Shown one piece after another: positions 1-6,500 of a stretch of 14,984 bases of DNA. How positions within the stretch are numbered: position 1 is the stretch's first letter; every line of letters starts with the position of its first letter. The notes beneath the pieces were generated by a model. It ran no database searches, was not told where the DNA came from, and was given only the letters and a program-made list of their open reading frames with translations. The position numbers were made by a program, and so were the translations under genes. The stretch is from positions 1-14,984 of the forward strand of contig CAZJBX010000039.1 in NCBI GenBank assembly GCA_964544605.1, read 5' to 3'. The DNA is from JAMIFN01 sp964544605. Lineage in GTDB: Bacteria > Pseudomonadota > Gammaproteobacteria > Burkholderiales > Burkholderiaceae_C.

Positions 1-80
1 TGCGGGAAGCCCAAAGCGCCGTGAAACGGCGCACTCCAAAATCGCTGCCTTGCAGCCCAAGATGGCCGCACTGGGCTGCG
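1..80 (+). repeat. Partial copy of dispersed repeat (same family as the 131-bp tandem unit)
   Basis: These 80 bases align without gaps to 1376-1455, with 3 mismatches (at 56, 58 and 77). The copy contains the small hairpin GCGCCG-TGAAA-CGGCGC and the shared module that starts CCTTGCAG (48-80). The window begins inside the repeat, so its left end is unknown. Together with 1376-1455 and 1507-1586 it forms direct repeats on both sides of the rhuM-fic gene. No coding function is visible. Confidence 0.85.
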
Positions 81-134
81 CCCATAAATGCACGCAGCGG
101 CATGAAAGCCAAGAAAAATGCCAATAGATGAACA

Positions 135-156
135 AAACCACTGCTTTTTGTGGTTT
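135..156. repeat. Small inverted repeat upstream of rhuM-fic
   Basis: AAACCAC (135-141) and GTGGTTT (150-156) form a 7-bp stem with an 8-base loop containing five T's. It lies 35 bp before the rhuM-fic start and immediately upstream of, or overlapping, a candidate -35 element (155-160). It could be an operator or an attenuating leader structure, or simply the end of an upstream transcription unit. No T-tract follows, so it is not a standard intrinsic terminator. Confidence 0.4.
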
Positions 157-182
157 GATGCTCTGCCTCTTGGCCCAATAAT
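155..182 (+). promoter_or_regulatory. Candidate promoter of rhuM-fic
   Basis: TTGATG (155-160) and AATAAT (177-182) are separated by 16 bp and resemble sigma70 -35 and -10 hexamers. The -10 would end 9 bases before the ATG at 192, so the transcript would have little or no leader. That agrees with the lack of a recognisable Shine-Dalgarno sequence there. Predicted by eye only. Confidence 0.35.
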
Positions 183-191
183 GCAGCCATC

Positions 192-1196
192 ATGCCCAAG
201 AACAACACTCCCCCTAGCCCCATCATCATTTACGAAGCCGCAGACCAAGCGGTAGAAGTGCGGCTGGATGCCCAGCACGATACGGTTTGGCTGACGCAAG
301 AGCAGATGTGCGCCGTTTTCGGCGTGCAAAAAGCCGCCATCTCGAAGCACCTGAAAAATATTTATCAAGATGGTGAGCTGGAGCCAGCCGCAACTGTTTC
401 CATTTTGGAAACAGTTCGCCAAGAAGGACGGCGACAAGTCAAAAGGCAAATAGAACACTACAACTTGGATGCCATTATTTCCGTAGGCTACCGCGTGAAT
501 TCACGCTCGGCAGTGCGCTTTCGCCAATGGGCCACGCGCATTTTGCGTGAGCATTTAAGCCAGGGCTGGACGCTGAACCGCCAGCGTTTTGAGGCCAATG
601 CACAAGAGCTGCAAGCGGCTTTGGCGCTGCTGCGCAAAGCGGCGCAGAGCACGGCGCTGGATGTGCAAAGCGGGCGCGGTTTGGTGGATATTGCCAGCCG
701 CTATGCCGAGACTTTTTTGCTGTTGCAGCGTTATGACGAGGGTTTGCTGACCGAGCCCGCAGCGCAGGCGGGCGGCACGCTGCCCACTTACGCACAGGCA
801 CGGGCAGGTTTGGATGGGCTGAAAGCCGAGCTGATGGCGAGAGGTGAGGCCACCGACCTGTTTGCCCGCGACCGTGTGGATGGCTTGGCTGCGCTTTTGG
901 GCAATTTAGAGCAAAGCGTTTTTGGTGAGTCTGCTTACCCTAGCGTGGAATCCAAGGCTGCGCATTTGCTCTATTTTGTGGTGAAGAACCACCCTTTTGC
1001 CGATGGCAATAAGCGCAGTGCGGCGTTCTTGTTTGTGGATTTTCTGCACCGCAATGGCCGCCTGTTTGATGGAGATGGGCAAGCAGTGATCAACGATGTG
1101 GGCTTGGCTGCGCTAACGCTGCTGGTGGCGGAGTCTGACCCTGGGAACAAAGAAACCATGATTCGCTTGGTGATGAATATGTTGGCGCGGGTTTAG
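192..1196 (+). CDS. RhuM-family / Fic-Doc domain fusion protein
   Basis: The 334-residue protein has two parts. Residues about 11-135 match the RhuM virulence-protein family: the start IIIYEAADQAVEVRLD, the helix-turn-helix-like segment around TVWLTQEQMCAVFGVQKAAISKHLKNI, and YNLDAIISVGYRVNS. Residues about 160-334 form a Fic/Doc domain with the signature HPFADGNKR at 267-275. The Lys after Asn is the Doc-like variant, where AMP-transferring Fic proteins usually have Gly. Fic/Doc enzymes transfer phosphate-containing groups to proteins; Doc is a toxin that phosphorylates EF-Tu. RhuM itself has no firmly known biochemical role. RhuM-Fic fusions of about this length are a known architecture. 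The ATG at 192 is chosen because the RhuM match begins directly after it; no good ribosome binding site precedes it. No separate small antitoxin gene is visible next to it. The gene is flanked by copies of one repeat and has a broken partial paralogue downstream. The target protein and any toxin-antitoxin role are not shown by the sequence. Confidence 0.88.
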   Translation: MPKNNTPPSPIIIYEAADQAVEVRLDAQHDTVWLTQEQMCAVFGVQKAAISKHLKNIYQDGELEPAATVSILETVRQEGRRQVKRQIEHYNLDAIISVGYRVNSRSAVRFRQWATRILREHLSQGWTLNRQRFEANAQELQAALALLRKAAQSTALDVQSGRGLVDIASRYAETFLLLQRYDEGLLTEPAAQAGGTLPTYAQARAGLDGLKAELMARGEATDLFARDRVDGLAALLGNLEQSVFGESAYPSVESKAAHLLYFVVKNHPFADGNKRSAAFLFVDFLHRNGRLFDGDGQAVINDVGLAALTLLVAESDPGNKETMIRLVMNMLARV

Positions 1197-1215
1197 ATGT
1201 TTTTTCCTCCTCTCC

Positions 1216-1325
1216 GTCATGGCGAAGGCCCGCTAGGGCCTGTGGCCATCCCCCACGAACCCACCCACCCGCACCGCAAACCCCCTACCTTGCAGCCCAA
1301 GATGGCCACGACAGACTGCGCTCTG
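1216..1325. repeat. Dispersed palindromic element, copy 1 (right end lost)
   Basis: The element starts GTCATGGCGA (1216-1225) and contains a strong hairpin at 1219-1249, whose core is AGGCCC-GCTA-GGGCCT (1226-1241) inside ATGGC...GCCAT. It then has a C-rich spacer and the shared CCTTGCAG module (1288-1320). It is collinear with the copy at 14623-14741 near the other end of the window, but lacks that copy's right terminal inverted repeat. From about 1326 it gives way to the next repeat module. It lies 19 bp after the rhuM-fic stop codon, so it may also end up in that transcript. Confidence 0.7.
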
Positions 1326-1330
1326 CGTGT

Positions 1331-1592
1331 GGAGTGCGGCGCTCTGCGCCGCTTTAAATCAGGTACCAAAATGAGTGCGGGAAGCCCAAAGCGCCGTGAA
1401 ACGGCGCACTCCAAAATCGCTGCCTTGCAGTCGAAGATGGCCGCACTGGGCTACGGCGTATGGAGTGCGGCGCTCTGCGCCGCTTTAAATCAGGTACCAA
1501 AATGAGTGCGGGAAGCCCAAAGCGCCGTGAAACGGCGCACTCCAAAATCGCTGCCTTGCAGTCGAAGATGGCCGCACTGGGCTACGGCGTAT
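1331..1592. repeat. 131-bp tandem repeat, two units (1331-1461 and 1462-1592)
   Basis: Two units of 131 bp follow head to tail and appear identical. A third begins at 1593 but stops after 10 bases, where the rhuM remnant starts. Each unit holds a perfect hairpin GCGGCGC-TCT-GCGCCGC (1336-1352 and 1467-1483), a second hairpin GCGCCG-TGAAA-CGGCGC, and the CCTTGCAG module (1423-1455 and 1554-1586). Short open frames pass through, but they shift between units because 131 is not a multiple of 3. I regard the stretch 1197-1594 as non-coding repeat DNA. It resembles REP/BIME-type intergenic repeats in its GC-rich palindromes, though I cannot assign it to a named family. Confidence 0.88.
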
Positions 1593-1594
1593 GG

Positions 1595-1936
1595 AGTGCG
1601 GCTGGATGCCCAGCACGATACGGTTTGGCTCAATTTGCAGCAGTTGGCCGATTTGTTTCAACGCGACAAATCAGGCATTTCGCGCCATTTGAACAATATT
1701 TTCAAAGAAGGCGAATTGGATCGCGACGCAGTAGTTGCAAAAAATGCAACAACTGCCGCTGATGGCAAAACCTACCAAGTCGAATACTTCAATCTGGATG
1801 TAATCCTCTCCGTAGGCTACCGCGTGAATTCACGCTCGGCAGTGCGCTTTCGCCAATGGGCCACGCGCATTTTGCGTGAGCATTTAAGCCAGGGCTGGAC
1901 GCTGAACCGCCAGCGTTTTGAACGCCAATGCACAAG
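1595..1936 (+). pseudogene. Truncated, frameshifted rhuM remnant
   Basis: Translation in the frame of a GTG at 1506 gives a RhuM N-terminal domain: VRLDAQHDTVWL, then LQQLADLFQRDKSGISRHL and YFNLDVILSVGYRVNS. Bases 1595-1630 equal 257-292 of the intact gene, and 1809-1921 equal 480-592 (113 bp). The segment between is clearly diverged. The natural 5' end (about 22 codons) is absent; the tandem repeat joins directly at AGTGCGGC. At 1921-1923 one extra base shifts the frame, and similarity to the intact gene stops after 1936. In the restored frame a TAA occurs at 1975, next to the convergent nfsB stop. The original frame stays open across nfsB and trmL, but only as antisense. There is no Fic domain. 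Probably non-functional as RhuM; a short hybrid peptide cannot be excluded. Confidence 0.85.
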
Positions 1937-1973
1937 GCCCTACCTTGACAAGCCCAAGCAGCGCACGACCAAT

Positions 1974-2654
1974 TTAAATCACGCTGATGACCTGCGCCTC
2001 AGGCAGGCGCGATTTGGGCAGGCTGGCGTTGAAGTCCGCATCGCTGCGGCGGCCCACGGCCAAGCACACCACGCTGCGCAAGCCTTGCGCTGGCAGGCCC
2101 AAGGCCGCATCCATCTGCGCCGCGTCAAAGCCTTCAATCGGGCAGGCGTTCAGGCCCATGGCGTGCAGGCCCAGCAGGGTTTGGCCCAGTGCGATATAGG
2201 CTTGGCTTTGCAGCCACGGCCCCACATCGCCAGCTTGGCGGTGCATGGCAATGAAGTTCTCGCAGGTGGCCAAGCGCTGTGCTTGCATTTGCGGCGTGGC
2301 AAAGCGCCCCGCTTCGGCCTCAGCCACCAGCACGCCGGCCATATGACCGTCGGGCAAGTCCCGCTGCACGCAGAGCACCACGGCGGCGGCGGCGTTTTGC
2401 ACCTTCTCGGCGTTGTATTGGAAGTGCGGCGCGGCCATGCCTTGCGCCACTTGCGCCCGCCCTTGCTGGCTGCTGGCGATGACGAAGTGCCAAGCTTGGC
2501 TGTTGATGGAGGAGGGCGCCAAGCGCAGCAGGTCTTTGAGCGCTTGCAGCTCGGCGGCGCTGAGGCTGTGGCCTGCGGCAAAGGCTTTGCAGCTCATGCG
2601 GCTGCGCGCCCAGGCGCTGATTTGCTCGGCAGATACAAAAGTGGGGGTGCTCAT
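1974..2654 (-). CDS. nfsB: Oxygen-insensitive NAD(P)H nitroreductase, NfsB family
   Basis: This is a 226-residue flavoprotein; E. coli NfsB has 217. The match to NfsB is strong over the whole length: SRMSCKAF (residues 18-25, FMN phosphate binding), PSSINSQAWHF (47-57), GRFATP, the block PIEGFDAA, and the C-terminal end NASLPKSRLP. Family members bind FMN, act as dimers in the cytoplasm and reduce nitro-aromatics and quinones by two-electron steps, also activating nitrofuran drugs. The ATG at 2654 is preferred over the in-frame ATG at 2663, because AAAGG sits 9 bases upstream of 2654 and practically touches 2663. The gene lies 20 bp behind trmL on the same strand and is likely cotranscribed. 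It converges on the rhuM remnant; no clear terminator is visible between them. The physiological substrate is not known. Confidence 0.93.
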   Translation of the reverse strand: MSTPTFVSAEQISAWARSRMSCKAFAAGHSLSAAELQALKDLLRLAPSSINSQAWHFVIASSQQGRAQVAQGMAAPHFQYNAEKVQNAAAAVVLCVQRDLPDGHMAGVLVAEAEAGRFATPQMQAQRLATCENFIAMHRQAGDVGPWLQSQAYIALGQTLLGLHAMGLNACPIEGFDAAQMDAALGLPAQGLRSVVCLAVGRRSDADFNASLPKSRLPEAQVISVI

Positions 2655-2674
2655 GGCAGGCATCCTTTCTCGGC

Positions 2675-3145
2675 TCAAGCGGGCATGGCAAAGCCGTGTT
2701 GCCGCCAAGCCTCGTACACGGTGATGGCGACGGCGTTCGACAAGTTCAGGCTGCGCTGCTGCGGCAGCATGGGCAGGCGCAGCCATTGCTCGGCTGGCAG
2801 ACTGTGGCGCACGGCCTCGGGCAGGCCCTTGGTTTCGGCCCCAAAGAGCAGCCAGTCGCCGGCCTCAAAGCGCTGGGCATAAGGGCTGCTTTGGCCGTGG
2901 GTGGTGAAGGCAAAAATGCGCTCGGGCGCGGCTTGCTCGGTGGCCAAAAACTCGCCCCAACTGGCATGGCGCTTGACGCTGGCGTATTCGTGGTAGTCCA
3001 GCCCCGCGCGGCGCATTTGCTTGTCTTGCATGTCAAAGCCCAGCGGCTCAATCAAGTGCAGGCGGCAGCCCGTATTGGCGCAGAGGCGAATGATGTTGCC
3101 CGTGTTGGGCGGAATTTCAGGCTGAAACAGAACAATGTTGAACAT
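2675..3145 (-). CDS. trmL: tRNA (cytidine/uridine-34 2'-O)-methyltransferase TrmL
   Basis: The 156-residue protein has the usual TrmL length and all SPOUT landmarks: FNIVLFQPEIPPNTGNIIRL at the N-terminus, FGAETKGLP (101-109), and the trefoil-knot segment LPMLPQQRSLNLSNAVAITVYE (124-145). TrmL methylates the ribose of the wobble base in certain tRNA-Leu isoacceptors, using S-adenosylmethionine, as a cytoplasmic dimer. The ATG at 3145 puts the conserved FNIVLF motif directly after Met; the open frame runs further upstream, but without family similarity. No convincing Shine-Dalgarno sequence is seen. It is the first gene of the trmL-nfsB pair and is divergent from the MFS-PlsC gene, with only 44 bp between the two starts. 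Confidence 0.95.
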   Translation of the reverse strand: MFNIVLFQPEIPPNTGNIIRLCANTGCRLHLIEPLGFDMQDKQMRRAGLDYHEYASVKRHASWGEFLATEQAAPERIFAFTTHGQSSPYAQRFEAGDWLLFGAETKGLPEAVRHSLPAEQWLRLPMLPQQRSLNLSNAVAITVYEAWRQHGFAMPA

Positions 3146-3189
3146 ATTGCGACGGGGATGGCGCAAAGCAGGCGCTAAACTGCCCACTT

Positions 3190-5130
3190 ATGCAAACCCA
3201 CAATGATACGCCCCAGCCCAGCAGCCCCGCCCACAGCGGCCAATTTGCTCTGCTCGGCCAGCGGCGCTTTGCGCCCTTTTTCATCGCCCAAGTGTTGGGT
3301 GCCATCAACGACAACATCTTCCGCTTTGCCTTTATCGTCATGGTCACCAGCGGCCTGATGCAGAGCACTTGGCTGCACCCTTTGCAGGTGGGCAGCATCG
3401 TCAGCGGTGTGTTTGTGCTGCCGTTTTTGCTGTTCTCAGCCACGGCGGGGCAACTGACGGACAAGCTGGAGAAGGCCCGCATCATGCGGCTGACGAAAGA
3501 CCTTGAAATCGCCATTGCGCTGCTGGCGGCTTGGGGTTTTGTGCAGCACCACCCCTATGTGCTGCTAGGCTGCACTTTTTTAATGGGCCTGCATTCCACC
3601 CTTTTTGGCCCCGTGAAATACGCTTATTTGCCCGCCGTGCTGCATGAGCGCGAGCTGGTGGGCGGCAATGGCATGGTAGAGATGGGCACTTTTGTGTCCA
3701 TTTTGCTGGGCCAGCTCGCTGGCACGCTTTTGGTCAGTTTTGAGGGCGGCGTGGCGATTGCAGCGGTGGCCTGCTTGGCCATTGCCGTGGTGGGCCGTGT
3801 GGCGGTGCAGTTTGTGCCGCAAACAGGGGCGAGTGCGCCCGATCTCAAAATCAACTGGAACCCCTTTAGCGAGACTTGGCGCAATTTGCGCTTGGCCTAC
3901 CAAAGCCCGGTGGTGTTTCGCTCCTTGCTGGGCATCAGTTGGATGTGGTTCTTCGGCGCGGCAGTGACAACGCAATTCCCTGCTCTCTCGGCTGAGGTGT
4001 TGCAGGGCAATAGCCAAGTGACGGCCCTCTTGCTGGTGGTGTTTTCCGTCAGCGTAGGCATTGGCGCTTTGCTGTGCGAGACGCTGTCGAACCACCATGT
4101 GGAGATTGGCCTGGTGCCGCTGGGCGCAATTGGCATGAGTGCCTTTGGCATCGACCTTTACTTTGCCCTGCACGCCCTGCCGCCCTTGGCCGCTGGGCAG
4201 ACGCAAGATTTGGCGGCTTTTGTGCAGCAGCCTGGCCACTGGCGTTTGTTAATAGATTTGGCGGGCTTGGCGCTGTCCTCGGGCATTTACAGCGTGCCCA
4301 TGTATGCCTTGGTGCAGTTGCGCAGCCCCGCCACGCACCGCGCCCGCATCATTGCGGCCAATAACATCCTCAACGCCGTCTTTATGATTGCCAGCGCCGT
4401 GATGGTGGTGGCTTTGCTGGGCTTGGGTTTCAGTTTGGCGCAAATCTTCCTCGTCACCGCTGTGCTCAATGCGCTGGTGGCCGGCTATATCTTCTTTTTG
4501 CTGCCCGAATACCTGCTGCGCTTTGTCGCTTGGGTGGTCTCCAATGGGGTCTATCGCTTCAAAGTGCGCGGCTCGGGCCATATTCCGCTGGAAGGCCCCG
4601 CCGTGCTGCTGGCCAACCATGTGAGCTTTGCCGATGCGGTGCTGCTGATGTCGGCCTCGCCACGGCCTGTTTATTTCCTCATGGACAGCCGCATTTTTAA
4701 AAACCCCTTGCTCGGCTGGCTCTTTAAGCTGGGCCGCGCCATCCCGATTGCACCCAAAAGCAGCCAGCCTGAAGTCTATGAGCGCGCCATGCAGAAAGCC
4801 CAGCAGGTGCTGGCTGAGGGCGATGTGCTCGGCATCTTCCCCGAAGGCGGCATCACCCGCGATGGGCAGTTGCAGCCCTTTAAGCCCGGCCTGCTGCGCA
4901 TTTTGAAAGAGGCCAAAGCACAGCACGGCATGGAGCCGCCCTTGGTGCCTGCGGCGATTCAAAACATGTGGGGTTCCTACTTCAGCCGCATTGAGGGCGA
5001 GGCCATGAAGCGGCCCCTGCGCCGTGGTTTTTGGTCACGAGTGGGCCTGCACATTGGCCCGCCTCTGCCCAGTGCCGAGGCCGATATGGATGCCCTGCAG
5101 CAAGAGGTGCAGCGCCTGCTGGACAGCTAA
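3190..5130 (+). CDS. MFS transporter / PlsC acyltransferase fusion (Aas-LplT-like)
   Basis: This 646-residue protein has two domains. Residues about 25-455 are a multi-helix membrane region of the major facilitator superfamily, most like LplT lysophospholipid transporters, with FFIAQVLGAINDNIFRFA near the start. Residues about 465-646 form a PlsC glycerolipid acyltransferase domain with the catalytic NHVSFAD (H477, D482; HX4D motif) and FPEGG (550-554). The likely role is inner-membrane flipping of lysophospholipids and their re-acylation on the cytoplasmic side. The AMP-binding acyl-ACP synthetase part of E. coli-type Aas is missing: the frame ends just after PlsC. The acyl donor must therefore come from elsewhere, or another gene supplies the ligase. 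The ATG at 3190 lies 8 bases after TAAACT (3176-3181), a possible -10, with no Shine-Dalgarno sequence. The gene converges on msrA with 22 bp between stops and only a weak hairpin between them. Confidence 0.9.
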   Translation: MQTHNDTPQPSSPAHSGQFALLGQRRFAPFFIAQVLGAINDNIFRFAFIVMVTSGLMQSTWLHPLQVGSIVSGVFVLPFLLFSATAGQLTDKLEKARIMRLTKDLEIAIALLAAWGFVQHHPYVLLGCTFLMGLHSTLFGPVKYAYLPAVLHERELVGGNGMVEMGTFVSILLGQLAGTLLVSFEGGVAIAAVACLAIAVVGRVAVQFVPQTGASAPDLKINWNPFSETWRNLRLAYQSPVVFRSLLGISWMWFFGAAVTTQFPALSAEVLQGNSQVTALLLVVFSVSVGIGALLCETLSNHHVEIGLVPLGAIGMSAFGIDLYFALHALPPLAAGQTQDLAAFVQQPGHWRLLIDLAGLALSSGIYSVPMYALVQLRSPATHRARIIAANNILNAVFMIASAVMVVALLGLGFSLAQIFLVTAVLNALVAGYIFFLLPEYLLRFVAWVVSNGVYRFKVRGSGHIPLEGPAVLLANHVSFADAVLLMSASPRPVYFLMDSRIFKNPLLGWLFKLGRAIPIAPKSSQPEVYERAMQKAQQVLAEGDVLGIFPEGGITRDGQLQPFKPGLLRILKEAKAQHGMEPPLVPAAIQNMWGSYFSRIEGEAMKRPLRRGFWSRVGLHIGPPLPSAEADMDALQQEVQRLLDS

Positions 5131-5152
5131 AGGGCGGTTTTTAAACGCAGCT

Positions 5153-5695
5153 TCAAGCCCGCCACAAATGGCCAAAGTGCTGCATGGCTTTTCGCATTTT
5201 TGGCGCGGCCACAGCTTGGCAATAGGGCTGCTGCGGGTGCAGGGCAAAGTAGTTTTGATGCCCTTCTTCGGCCCTTTGGTAATCGGCCAAGGGCAATACT
5301 TCTGTCACTATTTTGATGCCCTGTTCGGCCTCAATCTGGGCGATAAACTGCCGCGCACAATCGGCCTGCTGCGCCGTGGTGGTGTAAATGCCGCTGCGGT
5401 ATTGCGTGCCCACATCGGCGCCTTGGCGGTTGAGCTGGCTGCCGTCATGCACGGTGAAAAAGACTTCTAAAAGCTGCTGGCAAGAGATGATGGCGGGCTG
5501 GTAGCGCAGCAGCACCACCTCGGCATAGCCCGTGTCGCCTTGGCATACTTGCTCGTAAGTGACAGGCCCAGGGCGGCCATTGCTATAGCCCGATTCGGCC
5601 AGCTCAACGCCGCGCAAGGCGGCAAATATGCCTTCAATGCACCAAAAGCAGCCGCCGGCCAAGGCCAAGGTGTGCAGGGTGTTGTCCTCATGCAT
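5153..5695 (-). CDS. msrA: Peptide methionine sulfoxide reductase MsrA
   Basis: The 180-residue protein carries the MsrA signature GGCFWC, with the nucleophilic Cys at residue 16, followed by ESGYSNG, YEQVCQGDTGYAE, TVHDGSQLNRQGADVGTQYRS and EGHQNYF. It reduces the S-epimer of methionine sulfoxide in proteins using thioredoxin, in the cytoplasm. Further cysteines, including one in the sequence PYC near the C-terminus, are candidate resolving residues. The ATG at 5695 has AAGGAG 9 bases upstream, inside the 3' end of the UDG-like gene, and begins right where the family match begins. It is the last gene of the SDR-crcB-udg-msrA operon, 4 bp after the preceding stop. No msrB domain is attached. 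Confidence 0.95.
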   Translation of the reverse strand: MHEDNTLHTLALAGGCFWCIEGIFAALRGVELAESGYSNGRPGPVTYEQVCQGDTGYAEVVLLRYQPAIISCQQLLEVFFTVHDGSQLNRQGADVGTQYRSGIYTTTAQQADCARQFIAQIEAEQGIKIVTEVLPLADYQRAEEGHQNYFALHPQQPYCQAVAAPKMRKAMQHFGHLWRA

Positions 5696-5699
5696 GGGG

Positions 5700-6500
5700 C
5701 TAGGCTCCTTCTGTGGGCGTGTCATCTGCCGTTTTTGCTGCGGCTGAAGTGGCTGCACCGCTGTGCAGGGCCAGCAGCCAGTCTTCCCAAGCGCGGATTT
5801 TGGCCTCAGGCATACGCAGCAGGTAGTCCAGCGGATAGCTGGCAATGGCGGGCCAGCCCTGCCAAAGATGGGCTTGGCCGCGCAGTTGGCCCACGGCGCT
5901 TTCTTGCCCCAAAACCCAAGCGCAAGCTTTGCGACCCAAAAGCATGAGCAATGCGGGCTGGCTTTGCTGCAATTGCGCCAAGCAAGCCGCCGCAGCGCCT
6001 GCCTCTTGGCCTTCGGGCAGGGCCGCCAGCAGCACTTGCTCAGGCGCAATTTGCGCCGCCTGCAAGATGTTGTGCAACAAGGCCAAGGCATCGGCGCTCA
6101 GGGGCGCGGCATCAGGCCCTCCGGCGGCGGCACTGGGCTCAAAGAGCAGCAGCCAAGCGCCCTGCGGCACGGCAGCCACAACTTGGCCTTGGGCGCTGAA
6201 AAAGCGCAGGCAGGCCGCAGGCGTGGCGGTTTCGGTAGCGGCTTCAACAGCAGTGGCAGCCTGCTTTGTTTGGGCTTGGTAAGTTTGCTGCAATTCACGC
6301 AGAGGTTTGCTGCGCATGGCGGGGTCCATGCTGTCAATGCCTTGCTTGGCCGTGCCCAGCACAGGTGCTGGCACTGGCTCTGGGGCTTGCACATGGACGC
6401 TTGGCGCAGCGGCCCGCAGCGGCGCGCGCGGCAGCCATTGGGTGTGTATGCCCATGCAGGCGAGCATACGGCGCTGGCGGGCATCCAATTGCAAGCTCAT
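5700..6500 (-). CDS. Uracil-DNA-glycosylase-like protein with degenerate active site
   Basis: The protein has 266 residues. The C-terminal half follows the family 4/5 UDG fold pattern: PALLMLLGRKACAWVLG (182-198), an RG(x)nWPAIASYP segment (208-223), and DYLLRMPEAKIRAWEDW (225-241), which resembles the usual HPS-LLR-P region. However, the first active-site motif (normally GEAPG or similar) reads FEPSA at 120-124, and the usual His of the HPS motif is replaced (SYPLD). The four cysteines (15, 97, 173, 193) do not fit the iron-sulfur pattern of family 4. Glycosylase activity is therefore doubtful. The N-terminal 90 residues are low-complexity Ala/Gln/Pro-rich. The start ATG (6500) overlaps the crcB stop in an ATGA, which fixes the start by translational coupling. 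Calls of 'uracil-DNA glycosylase family' for such proteins reflect fold, not proven function. Confidence 0.72.
   Translation of the reverse strand: MSLQLDARQRRMLACMGIHTQWLPRAPLRAAAPSVHVQAPEPVPAPVLGTAKQGIDSMDPAMRSKPLRELQQTYQAQTKQAATAVEAATETATPAACLRFFSAQGQVVAAVPQGAWLLLFEPSAAAGGPDAAPLSADALALLHNILQAAQIAPEQVLLAALPEGQEAGAAAACLAQLQQSQPALLMLLGRKACAWVLGQESAVGQLRGQAHLWQGWPAIASYPLDYLLRMPEAKIRAWEDWLLALHSGAATSAAAKTADDTPTEGA

Noticed and set aside
1331..1602. CRISPR-like array
   Set aside because: The 131-bp units are contiguous identical tandem copies without short repeats and unique spacers, and no cas genes are near.
1937..2882. Plus-strand open frame continuing from the rhuM remnant
   Set aside because: RhuM similarity ends at 1936; the rest is antisense to nfsB and trmL, both well supported on the minus strand.
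4249..4962. 237-codon minus-strand frame in the MFS-PlsC gene
   Set aside because: Antisense to clear acyltransferase motifs; composition rich in His and Gln with no domain signal.
5131..5152. Terminator between the convergent MFS-PlsC and msrA genes
   Set aside because: The 22-bp gap contains only the imperfect GCGGTTTTTAAACGC; the stem is too weak and interrupted to call.
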